Below are positions 13,490-25,345 of a DNA stretch of 64,000 nucleotides, one piece after another. The position numbers were made by a program, and so were the translations under genes. The stretch's first letter is position 1; each line of letters begins with the position of its first letter. Location: contig NC_067116.1 of NCBI RefSeq assembly GCF_021347895.1, positions 40,691,677 to 40,755,676 on the forward strand. The letters are read 5' to 3'. The stretch comes from Acanthochromis polyacanthus. Taxonomy: Eukaryota; Chordata; Actinopteri; Pomacentridae. The notes under the pieces are model-generated. The model was not told the origin of the DNA, made no database searches, and saw only the letters and a list, made by a program, of their open reading frames with translations.

Positions 13490-14535
13490 TTTATCACTGT
13501 CCACAAACACTCAAATGATTGAAGCAATTAAATGAAAAAAGAGAGGAAATCTTCAAGCTGCCTGCTTTTGCTTCAGGACAATACATCCAACCATGCAGTA
13601 TAGGTGACTCTGAACTGTTGCCCCATGAACCTTAGTCACCTGACCTGCACCGTCTGATGTCTGTTTCCTAAACTGAAATCACATTCACATGGTCTCCACC
13701 TTCATAGTGATGACAAAGTTATGTGTATATACAAACAAAGACTAATAACTAAATAATTCAAGAGGGTACTTCAAAAGTTCTCGGACTCACTCAGAAACAA
13801 CGGGCATGTCTCCCATTTTGGTTCATAACCACATAAAACCTTAAATCACTGTACACAAACAATCAAACTTTGAAACAATAAGAGGAAGAAACAAGAGGAA
13901 AACTTGGAACAAAAGAACTCAAAACTAGTGTACTAACAAGAAGACAAAATGATCGATTTTGAGATAAAGCTTGGAACTGTTTGTTGCTGCTCCACAGCAA
14001 TGCATTCGTCACAAAGCATCAGGTGGTGGAAGAGGCCAAATGAGGCTTTGAAGTGTTGCCCCATGAACTTGACTAACCCAACGTGCAACCATCAAGACTT
14101 CAATCTGTCTCCCAAACTGAAATCCCACTTACATAGTTGCCATCTTCATAGAGATGATGAAGTCAAACATACATACAGATAAAGAAAAATAAATAAGTAA
14201 TCTAAGAGGATACTTGAAAAGTTCTCGGTCTCAGCCAGAAATAAAGGGCATATCTCCCATTTTGGGACAGAACAGTATAGTGTAAAGCCTTATATCACTG
14301 TCAACAAAAACTCAAATATTTGAAGCAATCAAATAAAAAAGAAGAGGAAGGCTTCAAACTGGCTGTTGTTCCACCAGGACAATGCATCCATCCACATAGG
14401 AAATGTGGCTTTGAACTGTTAAAACATACACCTGAATCAACTTCCATTGCCCCAAACAGAAATCCCACTTGCACGGTCGCCATTTTCAAAGTGACAATGA
14501 TGTCATGCATGCTGTTGAGGAGGAATAGCGAAGCT
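13490..14535 (+). mobile_element. Three tandem decayed copies of a mariner transposase 3' region
   Basis: Three related stretches start at about 13,496, 13,851 and 14,296 with CACTGT(C/A)(C/A)ACAAA followed by a TTTGAAGCAAT-like word. Copy 2 translates to FNLSPKLKSHL and then HRDDEVKHTYR, matching the mariner transposase pattern FPKLKxHL...DDEVK near the third catalytic acid. Copy 3 gives CGFELLKHTPES, matching CGFELLPHPPYS. The phrase AAAAGTTCTCGG recurs at about 13,774 and 14,218. All frames are broken, so it is not active. The spacing of about 355 and 445 bp suggests local duplication of one fragment. Confidence 0.7.
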
Positions 14536-14839
14536 TAAACATCACTGGACCAATTGCATCGTTGTAAAAGGAAACTATGTTGAAATATGATGCAAGAACA
14601 ATCTTTCTCCTATGACATTTTCTGGTGACACTGACACCAAGTATGTTTTTTAAGTACCGTCATGAGTGAGGCAAAACTACATATTTAACATATCTGTAAA
14701 TTGCCATCCACCCCATCTCACTCACTGTAGCTTGAAATACTATAAAACTACTCGACGCTACACGGTGGCAAATTGGAATAGAGTAATAATTCAGTCATAT
14801 GTGTTCAAACCAGTTCAATAGTTGTCAATGTTCAATGTT

Positions 14840-14865
14840 TGTGTGTGTGTGTGTGTGTGCGTGTT
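14840..14865 (+). repeat. GT microsatellite
   Basis: About eleven GT dinucleotides with one interruption. Confidence 0.9.
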
Positions 14866-15596
14866 TGTATTCACAATGTTAGCAAGTACTTGGGTTTTAG
14901 TTATCATTGGGGCCCTTTGGTTGGTGCACAAATAAAAACAAATGCTCCTTCGATCCTTTCATAGGAAAAACAACCCTCTCTGTGCTTCATAGAAAAAAGC
15001 TCCCCTTACTTACGAATCCAAGATGCAGGATACACAGCAGGTCTGAAGAGTTGACGGTGAAGATGAAGCATCAGTAGCAGGCGAGATGCAACAGCGTCGT
15101 CCGTGTGTCCATGCAAGTTCAGCAGCGGGGTCCCTCCTCACAGCATTAGCAACAGGCTAATTAGCATGTACCGTCCTCCAGCAAAGTCCTCAGCTCTCCT
15201 GGTCCTCCTCAGTGAAAGTGGCGGCTGGTGTTTATAACTAATTGTCTCTAGCAGCAATACGTTCTTAAATGCCCACGATTGAGTTCATGCCTGGACTTTT
15301 TCAGGTAGAAAAAAACAATAACCGCGGCTGCACTTCACTTTGAACTTCGGTAGAGTGAGTCGCTAAACTAAAAGTTTCACAAAACAGAAATCTGCTAAAT
15401 AATAGTTGTGCCAGTACTTAAACTATGCAAGTCTACAACTTTAATCACCTCAACATTAAACCTGATGTTCCCTGTTCGTCATCTGCTACTTTCTTCCATC
15501 GCATATGCACTCTTCACCTCCCTATTTCTCGCTCACATGTGCGCCATTTTTTTCTTCCTGTTTTTATCCCCGGACGCTCCAACAAGAAGTGTTCTG

Positions 15597-15634
15597 ATTG
15601 GCTAAGAGTGCAGCTTTACCGGAAACCCTATTGG
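15597..15634 (+). promoter_or_regulatory. Pair of inverted CCAAT boxes
   Basis: ATTGG occurs at 15597-15601 and 15630-15634, about 120-155 bp before the first recognisable SWIM-gene exon. This could be the remains of its promoter. Motif evidence only. Confidence 0.3.
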
Positions 15635-15752
15635 TTTACAATACATCACTCAAACACCTTAAAAATACAATGGCTGAGTAAACAGGACATTATACATTAA
15701 AAGAATCATGGAAAACGTAGTTCTTACTACTTACACATATCGTAAAACACAG

Positions 15753-17421
15753 TAAAACCTTGCCAGATCCCTACAATTTGAAGACTGGGTGGGTTGACGA
15801 TCCTTCATTGTGGCCGGACATTTCCTTCACCGACATTTATTTTTACTTGATTGACACCCCTGGGCAGTTCACCCACGACATTTTGAGAGCTTACAAATCT
15901 CTGAAGGCATATGAGTACGTGAAGAGTGGACACGTGCTCCCCATTTTTTTATTACGACCTGGATTCTCCATACTGTATTTTGAAGAACAAAGTGATCCCT
16001 TCCCAACGTCTACGTGACAAGCCCCATCAACCCTGGGTGTGTGTGAAGAAATCAGAAGGGACTGTTTACTGTGAGCACTGTACATGTATGACAGGGTAAG
16101 ATTATAATGTTAAAATCAATGTATTAATAGTTGCTTGGAATGTTATTGATTACATAAAATATTCTTTGAATATTTTCAAGATATTAATAAAAAAATAAGT
16201 AAAAAGAATTATCATTCCTGTAATAATATCATAAATATTCTAATTTTCCAATATTTTCCAATTTCATTAATTATGAAAGTACAATAGATATAGATAATTG
16301 AAAATAGGCTTAGATACATTTAAGTTTACTTTTGATATATACTTGGGGAAAAATAATCAATTTTGAACCAATTTAATTTATTAAATTTTAAAATACAAAT
16401 TGATTATTGATTGCTTGAAATACTTTTTGAAGCTTTAAAATTATTTGTACAAAATATGTAAAACAACATTTTAAATACCTGGTGAAAATATCAATTTCTG
16501 ACCTTTGATAACTAAATTTTAAAATTGCATGTGCCAGTAACACTCAAATGTGTTTTTAATGAGGCCATACAAATTGATTATTGATTAAATGAAATATTTG
16601 TTGAATATTTTATAAATATTTGTAGAAAATAGACAAAATTTGTATCGGATAAAACAAGTTCACAAGGACATATGTTAATATTAGACTTTTTTGCAGACTT
16701 GGAGAAGTGTGCAGTCATGTCGCAGCCCTCCTGTTCAAGGTTGATGCGGCTGTCCGAGCAGGTCTGACATCAAAGGCCTGTACAAGTGATGCCTGCAAGT
16801 GGGATGCTGCTTACATGAAGGAGGTAAGTGGTATTGTAATTCAATTATTTAATTTTTCCCCAGTTAAATATAGTGACTTTTTGATAATTCTCTGACACTT
16901 GCCAGGGTATCTTAATGTCTCAAGATTTAAAATTTTTGTAATGTTGGTTGTTAACATTTTTGCTGTTTCTTGAAAAGGACTCTGTATTAGTTAAATTCAC
17001 AATTTTCACCAAGTGAAAGTTACTATCCATTATGCCTGCTCTATTCTGTGAATGTTACATTAATATCTGATCTAAATATTCACGATAATTTATAGATTCC
17101 GAATTACTAAATATCATTTACTTCACACCAATTATATTTCAGCTTCAACTGATTCCGATGTGCGAGTTTGACTTCAGCAGCGGCCAGAAGAAGACGAACC
17201 CCATCAAGACGACATCTGCCACCGGAACAGCACCACTACCTGACCTAGACCGCCTGAAGGCTCTGTATGCAGTCTGTCCTGATGCCGTCTTCTTCAAGAC
17301 TTTACCGCCCCTGGATGAGGAGGCAACGGATACTGCAGAGGAAGACGAAGAGATAAGCTCATTCCTACCTCCTCTTACCAGCCTTGTGATTGAGGACAAC
17401 ATTGATGAGGAGCATTGGTGA
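15753..17421 (+). pseudogene. SWIM zinc-finger gene (YqaJ-recombinase-associated type), frameshifted
   Basis: Three exons can be joined. Exon A (about 15753-16094) reads LPDPYNLKTGWVDD, DISFTDIYFYLIDTPG, YKSLKAYEYVKSGHV, then needs a frame change near 15,930-15,945 to continue as FFYYDLDSPYCILKNKVIPS, QRLRDKPHQPW and GTVYCEHCTCMTG. Exon B (16697-16822, between TTGCAG and GTAAGT) gives LGEVCSHVAALLF and CTSDACKWDAAYMKE. Exon C (about 17143-17421) starts LQLIPMCEFDFSS and ends in an acidic tail at TGA. The joined CEHCTC...CSH set is a SWIM-type C-x-C-x(n)-C-x-H finger. The order resembles a large family of fish and cnidarian proteins in which SWIM precedes a YqaJ-type nuclease and which are often found with THAP domains. 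The nuclease part is not present here. The frameshift and missing C-terminus argue for a dead or truncated copy. A base error at the T7 run near 15,948 is the alternative. Confidence 0.6.
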
Positions 17422-17705
17422 TCAAAAATAGAACAATTCTAAAAAACGATCACTAGACGCATACAGAAACAAATATGGTTACAAATATGAGGCTGCTGGC
17501 TTAAGGAGATGTTATTGAATATGCTTCATTCGACTTTAGTATACTTTCATCGCCTAAAAAGCGATCGGTAACACATGACAACACTGAACCAAACCGAAAG
17601 TGTAGGGATCGCTTCACGCGAAGGATGCGACACTAAATCAATATCTTTTGGTAAATAAGCTCAAAGTTGGACATACTAAACATGCTAAACTGTTGAATAG
17701 TTTAC

Positions 17706-17886
17706 CTGAAGAAAAGTGGGAGCCACAAACACGATCTCTGCTGCTTACTGGGGTACAATTTTTCATGTTGATGGCCTGAAGCCACTGCCATCTTCTCTCT
17801 CCTGAAATCGGTATTCAATGAAATTTCAAGCCTGATCCTTTCTCAAAACGCTTTGTACAACCAACAACTACACATGATATTACCAT
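17706..17886 (-). pseudogene. THAP zinc-finger domain exon with in-frame stop
   Basis: On the minus strand the ATG at 17886 opens MVISCVVVGCTKRFEKGS, then GLKFH, a stop, IP, then GERRWQWLQAINMKNCTP and RDRVCGSHFSSGK, ending at a good donor (CAG/GTAAAC). This has the THAP C2CH layout: C-x4-C at the start, the FHxxP box, a Trp, and C-x2-H at the end. The stop (TGA, 17817-17815) sits where THAP domains usually have Arg in FHRIP, so a CGA to TGA transition at a CpG would explain it. It faces the SWIM pseudogene on the other strand, 285 bp beyond its stop. No second minus-strand exon was recognised. Confidence 0.62.
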
Positions 17887-18017
17887 TGTGATAAACACAA
17901 GTCCATTTTCATTCATGAAAAACGATAAATGTACGTATTTGCTTCAAACCCGATACCGTTCTCGTAGCAAGCCGTTATGTTACTGCCGGTTCTTGCCAAC
18001 CGGCAGCCATCTTGTAC

Positions 18018-18061
18018 CACGTGACCATAACAAATGACGTCACGCTGGCATTTCCTATTGG
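18018..18061 (-). promoter_or_regulatory. Candidate promoter of the THAP unit (E-box, CRE, CCAAT)
   Basis: CACGTG at 18018-18023, a full palindromic CRE TGACGTCA at 18035-18042, and CCAAT on the minus strand at 18061-18057 lie 130-175 bp upstream of the minus-strand ATG, in a locally CpG-containing stretch. The order and distance fit a minus-strand promoter. Expression cannot be shown. Confidence 0.4.
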
Positions 18062-18069
18062 ATTGATTG

Positions 18070-20980
18070 CCATCGAATTTGAGAGCGTAATATCTGCAAA
18101 GACATGATGTTAGAACTTTGGTGACCTTTTGACATTTGAAACTCTTTGAGAAGCTTATACCCCTCCCATGGCATGCTTTTTGGATTCTGCAACACCAATA
18201 TATGGTCCTAGAATAATCACAGTAATGAAAGAAAGAATAATCACTGTAACAATCATTGCAGGTTTAGCAGCTGCAGTTAAGATTAGATTGGAAGCAACAA
18301 TTCACAAAACACAAATACCTTCACATACTGTCACAACGAAAGTGATGCCACCACAAATTTCAACTTTCCTGATGCTCTCTTTATGAAAACTTTCTGTTTC
18401 TATAACGGTCACATCTTCAGTTCAGCCTGACAGTCTCACAGTTATGATGAATTACAGTCAATTACAAACTCTGCTCCCTCTGGTTTCACTGATGTCTGTT
18501 TTGAGGAGTTTTTAATGAAGTGTCATGGCCTTACATCTTCATGTTTTATCTGAGCATAAGGTATATTTGTATACACCCAGACAGCTAAGGATGATGTCTT
18601 TCTCTCACATTTACCAACTTCCACCACTTTGTACCAATTCTGCTTAACAAACTGAGGTAATTTTTTTGGTCAAGTTGGAAGAGATTGGGTAACACACAGA
18701 GATGAAAGCAATGGTAGAGGAGACAAGGACGGAGAGAATGTTTCTTACCTGTGAATCTTGGCTCAGGAGTGTTCTTGTGATTACATGGAGATGTGAAGAA
18801 GGAAACAACAGTGCTGCTGGCAAAAAGCCAGCATTATGGGTTATTTTCCCATTTTGCTCAATGTGCTCCTGGCTCCATCCGAACCCTACTGAGGCAGTCG
18901 GCCTATTATAACAGCCCCAGTGGATGCAGCCAACAAAAGAATGTGATTGAGCTCCCATGCCTGTGCTCGGCTTACATTGTGACCGGCCTCCTTCCTTCTC
19001 CGTTGTTTGCCGAGTGTGACAGCGCACTCGAAGGTGTAATGTCACCTGAGGCATCGGTTCTTACCTTGTCGGATAATTAGTCACCATTACCACATATGAA
19101 AGAAGCTGAACGACAGATTTTATTAACACTATAGGATGACAAGACACCCTGTTCTCACAATCAGAACAGACAGCAAGAAATCAACCAAGAAAAGGAGTAA
19201 ATCTGTGTGAATGGCAAAGGAAAGCATATTTCTTCATCTATCTCTTCCTCTCTTTTAGTAGCTGCTCTAGAGGCTGTATTTTTACATGTCACTAGTCCTG
19301 CCTGATTATCTTGTCTGGATTTATAGTGTTTACATTGCATTTATTCTATTCAGTGACATGCCATAAACAAAAATAATGTTATATACAAAATATGAGTTTT
19401 TAATCACACATTTTACACATCATGTGTCATCAAGAGCATTTATTTAATTGATTTGCAGCATTTTTTGTCAAAAAGGACAAGAATCAACAGCATAGTGTTG
19501 TAAATCTCAGCTCAAATCATAGAATATCAGAATCTCAGATCCTTTACTTGACTTAAACTGAAGAGCTCTTCTACAGGGCACTTAAAATTATTAGTTATGA
19601 CTCCAAACGTGTCCTTATTAACTACTTTAAGCTCTCATTAAATGGACAGAATGAGGCGAGGCTTCATCCTAGCTGGTGTAACCTTAGGTCAGCTGAGGTA
19701 TTGGGGTGGTTGTCACTTTTTGCAGCATTTTTAATCATAATTTGTGATGTTAGATGCTGTAAACCAGCAAATAAACATCCATTTGGATTTCTTCTCTGCT
19801 TTTTGTGTTTATATGTGTAAATTCTCAGTCGTCCAGGTCACGGTGATCCCAAGAGCTTCAGCTGAAGTAGATAATAGTAGCTGGAAACTGAACTTCTCTT
19901 TTTGCTTCATGAAAATGTGCAATTCAAGAGGCTTGTTCAGTTTTAACTGACTGATGGGGATCAAGACGTATATTATCATTCAATTTCAGTTTTGGGTAGG
20001 TGGTTTCCTCTATTCTTCTCCATGCTCTCTTTCCACAGAATGTAAACATTACTCTTTTCAGTTGATTGACCCTTTTCCTTTACATGAAAGTGAGCTGCTG
20101 AGTCATGTCTTGAAGGATAAATGTTGCTCATTTGAAGGCAAAGATGCTCACATTCTGGACAGAAGACAGATTATGAGAGCAGTGAAAGAAATAAAATGCA
20201 ACAGCAATTTCATGAGGTAAAATCCAATTCTTAATCATTATTAGAATGTTTCCATATTAGGAATGTTTGGTTTATAGCCTGAAATTTGACCCAGATGTCG
20301 TCTGATTCAGTTGTCTGGCACCACAGATAGCACTAACTGTTTGGTTGAGCTGCTCCAGGTGCTGATCTGACGTCAGCAGACAAACTCAATCTGTATACTA
20401 ACCCCAGAGTCTATTATTAGCCTTAAGGATCTCTAACTGCAACATTCTGAGGACCTAATAAAAGAAACTGATGCTTTGTAGTGGAAGTTCATTCTTTCTA
20501 CTATTTCAGTCATCCAGTAAATTTATGCTTCCCGGTACAACATTCAGTCCTTGTTGTGAGCAAAGAGGCGTGGAGTATGAATTCAAATTGGCTTCCTCGT
20601 CTGTCAAACTTTCCTTCCTGTCCAGACAAAAAAACACTCAGGCATATCCGGTCTGCACAGCAAGCTCTCCTCGTAGGCTCAAATCTGTGTAAACAGCCAC
20701 AGCAGACAGATGGCTGTTTTCTGTCAGAGGAAAGGATCTCCAGAAACAAATTAAAAACTAACCAAGATACAATTTAAGGAGAGACGTGGCATGAGCAGAG
20801 TGAGCAGGCAACAGCAACACAAAAGAGAACAGTTGGAGATGATCTGCTTCACACTGAGCAAGGAAAAGGTGGTGTATGGAAGAAGGAAGATGTCGATGGC
20901 GAAATACAAACTGTCACTGCCTTTGTAAACTATCGATATTTCTTGCTGTATTTCTAGCTGTGAGGCAGTGATTTTGCATT
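18070..20980. other. Intergenic DNA without recognisable genes
   Basis: Several short open frames are present, but none has splice signals plus family similarity. About 18,890-19,075 is somewhat GC-richer than its surroundings without a coding signature. Confidence 0.4.
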
Positions 20981-20983
20981 TTA

Positions 20984-21555
20984 CTAGCCTAGCCGCGCTA
21001 GACCCAGCTCTTAAGACACAAGGGTCTAGGAACACTCGACAGGGAGGGGGGCGGGCTAAAAGGTTGTTTTTCAAATCACTCTGCAGCAGTTGGGTAGGTA
21101 TACAACCAATCAGCACAACGAATAGGCTGACGTAGTTCCTAGAGCGGCGGATTGTGGCTAAGTCCCATTAGCTTCCCAACCAGTGGAGCCAACTGGTATA
21201 TTAAGGATTTGCCATATCCCGTCGGCATAAGTCCAAATACGTCTTTCTTCTCAATGAAACACTTCAGAGCCGTCCTTTGTTTATCTTTCAAGTTGAATTT
21301 TAGCTTCAAATCTTTAAGGGCTGTGGCCAAAGCCGAGTCGAAAGATAACTGTTTATTGTGCGCCGGTTGTTTCTGTCAGAATTGTCGCGCCTCTGTCGTC
21401 ACTTAGTTACGCCCGCCTTCTGACTCTACACTTCATGGTGATTCATCCGGCCAGTTTTAGGAGCATCCAACCTCGAGCCTTATGGAGGGTAACTAGACCC
21501 ACCCTGGCAGAGAATTAAATTTGTTGTCGTGGGTTGTCTAGCGCGGCTAGGCTAG
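20984..21555. mobile_element. 572-bp TIR element carrying a RecQ-like helicase fragment
   Basis: The element begins CTAGCCTAGCCGCGCTAGAC (20984-21003) and ends with its exact reverse complement (21536-21555), a perfect 20-bp inverted repeat. Both flanks carry ATTTTA (20978-20983 and 21557-21562), a near-perfect target duplication with 1-base offset uncertainty. The interior is CpG-richer than the surroundings and holds the helicase fragment on its minus strand. It is too short to encode a transposase, so it is non-autonomous. Confidence 0.7.
21139..21375 (-). pseudogene. N-terminal fragment of a RecQ-like DNA helicase
   Basis: The minus-strand open frame from 21375 reads LSFDSALATALKDLKLKFNL, then KDKQRTALKCFIEKKDVF, LMPTGYGKSLIYQLAPL and VGKLMGLSHN before a stop at 21139. 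KDKQRTAL is the Q-motif-like start and PTGYGKS is Walker A (motif I) of RecQ-type superfamily 2 helicases. Motifs Ia to VI, RQC and HRDC are all absent. The fragment lies wholly inside the 572-bp TIR element, so it is best seen as a captured 5' piece, or the residue of a deleted autonomous element that encoded a helicase. There is no frameshift within the fragment, which suggests recent capture or mobilisation. Confidence 0.65.
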
Positions 21556-21559
21556 AATT

Positions 21560-24500
21560 TTACATATCTAAGTCTGTTTCCAGGTCTTATACTGCTGCAT
21601 AAGTGCAAAAAGTTGTAAAAATTGCTTTTGTGGCTGCAGAGAAACCCATGAGAAACCTCAGTGACGTAAAGATTTGGAAATCTAATGATGTACCATCACA
21701 AATAAATGACCCATCTTCTTATTTCTGACTGAGGCTGTTGGCTGAAAGCTACATTTTCAGCAATTAGATTGTTGTAGAAATTCTGCAAAGTACAAATGTC
21801 TTCTAGAGTACTTATTGCAGTATCACTGTGTGTCTTCGAAGCATCTCGTCAGAGAATGTAATAGACCTGCAGGTCCACTAAAGAAAACCATGTCAGTAAT
21901 TAGCATCACCTCTCAGGGAGCTTCTTTTGTCACTGACGGTGGATAATGTAAGGAACAGTCAACAGGTGGCAGCTGTTTTTCCTGCTTACTAAAACTAAGG
22001 TATTACTAGACTACATAACATAACCTGAACCAAAACCATCATGGGTGTAGATGTTTAAAAAAATGGGAGGAACATATTAAGCAGGAGTCTTGGCATCCTC
22101 CTCCAGGATTTTTGGAGCCTCAAGCAATTAATTTTTCAGCCTTCTGGTGAATTTTAAGCACCAGCTTGTTGTTTTTCAGTCATGGTGGAAACGTCTTTCT
22201 TCATGTAAAACATAAAATTTCCCTAAATCTCTAAAAATATGTTAACTAACTTTGCTGCCTCTGTTTAATTTCGTGTTTTTGTTGTCTGCAGCTTTCTATG
22301 GGCTGCCTGGATTTATTCTTTGGGTTTGTTGAGTGGTGTATGCTTCTTTCCATTAAATTTTTTGTAACTTTGTGCAGTACTGTTTATGGTGCTGAATTAG
22401 GTTCCTTGTCAATTACCACATCTTCTTTTACATTTACATATTGACTCTTCTAGGAACTGGAAAGTCTATTACATGCTTCGGTGATATTGGATTGGGAATG
22501 CATATGGATCTCCACCATTGACTGTGCATATACACCACCAATAAGATTCAGATTGCAGAGTGGTTTTGAAGCTCAGCATGGCATGAATGGAGCTTAGACC
22601 AGCCATGAAAACATCTCTGGACCACAATCTGTCCTTAAGGCACCCATGCCATAAAGGGCAGTATGTCATGAATGAAGAGCCGCACAGACCAAAGCAGCTT
22701 TTTGTACCCAGCTGTAAGCCTGTTATTTTTTCCTATGAAGTTGGATATTGTAACATCAGAAAGGTCTGTGGTGATGGACTTGCTTTTGAAACCAGCCTCA
22801 GGTAGATAGGAAACTCTTTTGGTACTTCATGTTGGCTTCATTTTTGTACCACACAGGCTGCCATTCAAAGGCATAAAAGCAAAACATTTATAGATCCAGC
22901 TTCAAATGACTGCGTTCAGTGGAAATTCATCAGTTCCAGCTGGTTTTCAAGCAAAGTGACACTTCAGTCATGAACCAGTTCATCTCTTGTGAAATCCGAT
23001 TTTTTGCCTGAAGTTAATTAAAAAACAAAGAGCTTCCATTGAAGTGGGAGGAAAACTCTTCTGCAACTCTCAGCTGTATGAAAATAAAATAAAAATGACA
23101 TCAGAGAAAATATGACACTTCCACACAACTCATCCAAGTGTTATAGCCTTCCTACTGTCTTACTTCACTTTGGAGGGTGACTGGTGATCAGATAATGAAG
23201 CTCACCTTGGTCCTCAAAGCTGTAAAAGGTTACATACAATGCCAAAAAATATATTCACTGCCTTTGGAGATATTCCACTTTTATTGCTTTATAAAACTGA
23301 ATCTTGGTCAATGCAGTTTAGAATTTTTTTTTACAAGAATTAACAAAAAAAGGACAAATGATAAAAAATCTAAATCATTCATAAACTTTTTTATTTTATT
23401 TTAGTCAGTCTCATGCATTTATTCCCTACATGCTACTTTCTTTGAACCACAAATTTCATTGTAAAGAATGCAGGTGCCAAGTTCTGAGTAAGAAAAATGC
23501 CTGCAGGGGTAAAAAATTACATTTCTGTTTGACTCTGCTGATTCAGTTTCAAGTCCAACAATATTATAGGAACGTACTGATGATTTGATTTGGTATTGGT
23601 AAGAATGGAAAAATCACTCTGTAATTTATTTACAAACTTCAAAGTAATAAAATGTTCTTTTTTGCAGGACATACTAGGATGGACCAACGCTCCCTAAAGC
23701 AGAACATCTAAGTTAATAAGAAGAGAAAAGTAATAAACTGATATGTGGTTGGCTGGACTCAACTGTGTCTTTCCACAGATTTTTTCTGCTTATTTGAGAA
23801 CAAGGTTACATCAGTTTCTGTCTGTTTTGTACAGATTGAAGAAATATTGACAGACATTTTAGTCCCTGTTGACCTCTGATCTTATGGAGTGTCGCTCATA
23901 GCGCTATAAAAGGTCAGTTTTATGTTTAAGTCATTGTGTGTCTGCATCCAACTTGCACGTCTTGTGTTGCCAACTCCTACAAAATCAGTATTTTACTTTC
24001 TGCAAGATCAGGGTCAGTATAGAGCTCTGCGCTTTATTCAGTCAAAGAAGACTTTAGTCCCCTGACTTTTCCATTTATGAGATTTTTTTAAATTTAATTT
24101 ATCCCTGCCTCTAGTCTGTCTACAATTCACAAGGTCATGATTTATTCCTCGCTCAAACCTGCCTGAAAAATCTGATTTATTTTTATGGCACATCAACAAA
24201 AATGACTTTCTGAGCATCTATTTGTACTTCAGTGGCTAAATCATTCACTGTCAAGACAAAGACAACAGCCCAGATGATGTGAAAATATTGATGACTGGAA
24301 AAAATATATATACTTCAAGGTTTTTGCAATTTCAGATATGAAAAAGAAAGTACACCCAGGACAAAAAAAATAAACTCACTCAAGGGCAAAGGGCCACACT
24401 GATGCACTAGACAGCTTCAATTTTGGAAATCAATACCCTCCCCAATGAACTAGCTGAGTCTCTTATTAGAGTAAAGCATGTCTCTCCTTGTAACACAGTT

Positions 24501-25125
24501 GGTGGATTTGATGTCTGCAAGCACTAAGCCTTGTCATTGGAAAAAACCAAAGGTGAAAAAGCATCTCTGCTTGAAATAAAAGGAGTCTGCTTCCAACATC
24601 ACATCTTGTGGTTCAGTCTGTGCCATCAGAAAACTGTCCGACAAAGAAGCAAAAAAAAAATAATCTTAGTTTGACATGAGAAATCTGCTTAGTGGTAATG
24701 TTTGGCATTGGGTAATATATGGAAGATATGAAAGGTAATTATTGCTACTTTTAAACTAAAATATTCAGTGATTTAACAGAAATAAAAGGCTATTTTTCTT
24801 GTGAAAGTTGATTTTGGTGAAATGTCAGTGGATGCAGCTGAAAGTGCTGATAACTAAGCAACAGGATGCTTCAGCAGCAGACAGTGACATTTTTATACAC
24901 ATTGAGAGGAGGCTCAACGCAGCAGTGACACAGAGCTGAGGGCAAAAAGAAAACCTTTACACACGTAAATTCCAGTATTTGGAAGCATGCGTTTTATCGG
25001 GGTGTTTTTCCTGTAATTCCCAGCCAGTGTGTCGCCTCGCACAAAAATGAGGACACATGCTGTTTTTTTTAATATATTTTATTTTTCACAGAATGCGACA
25101 ACTGTGGGGAGCCTCTAAGGTGCGT
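21560..25125. other. Intergenic DNA upstream of ptgfr
   Basis: No gene recognised. About 23,235-23,420 has a phrase resembling the ends of Tc1-type elements (ATATTCACTGCCTTTGG, then a T/A-rich stretch) and may be a remnant. There are poly-A and AT-rich runs elsewhere. Confidence 0.4.
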
Positions 25126-25129
25126 TAGA

Positions 25130-25345
25130 GTTTGGAGCTGATTCCTCGCAGCTCGTTTGTGCGTTCTCGCCAAGACTTGGCACCTGCCGGACGCGGACGG
25201 AACAGAGCACGGGAATACTGAGCTTCAGTGGCGTTTACTGGCTGGCTGACAAGACGTCACTTTCTTTAATTGATCATCACAAAAGACCGAGAGTGAGGAG
25301 GCTGCTGACTTATGGCGATTTTTCCGGGAAGAGACTAAACTTGAG
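25130..25345 (+). other. ptgfr: Probable untranslated first exon of ptgfr
   Basis: A CpG-containing stretch ends in a strong donor (ACTTGAG/GTAAGA at 25345/25346). The next acceptor, TTTCAG at 25695, is 15 bases before the start codon of the coding exon. The 5' limit is a guess. Confidence 0.45.
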
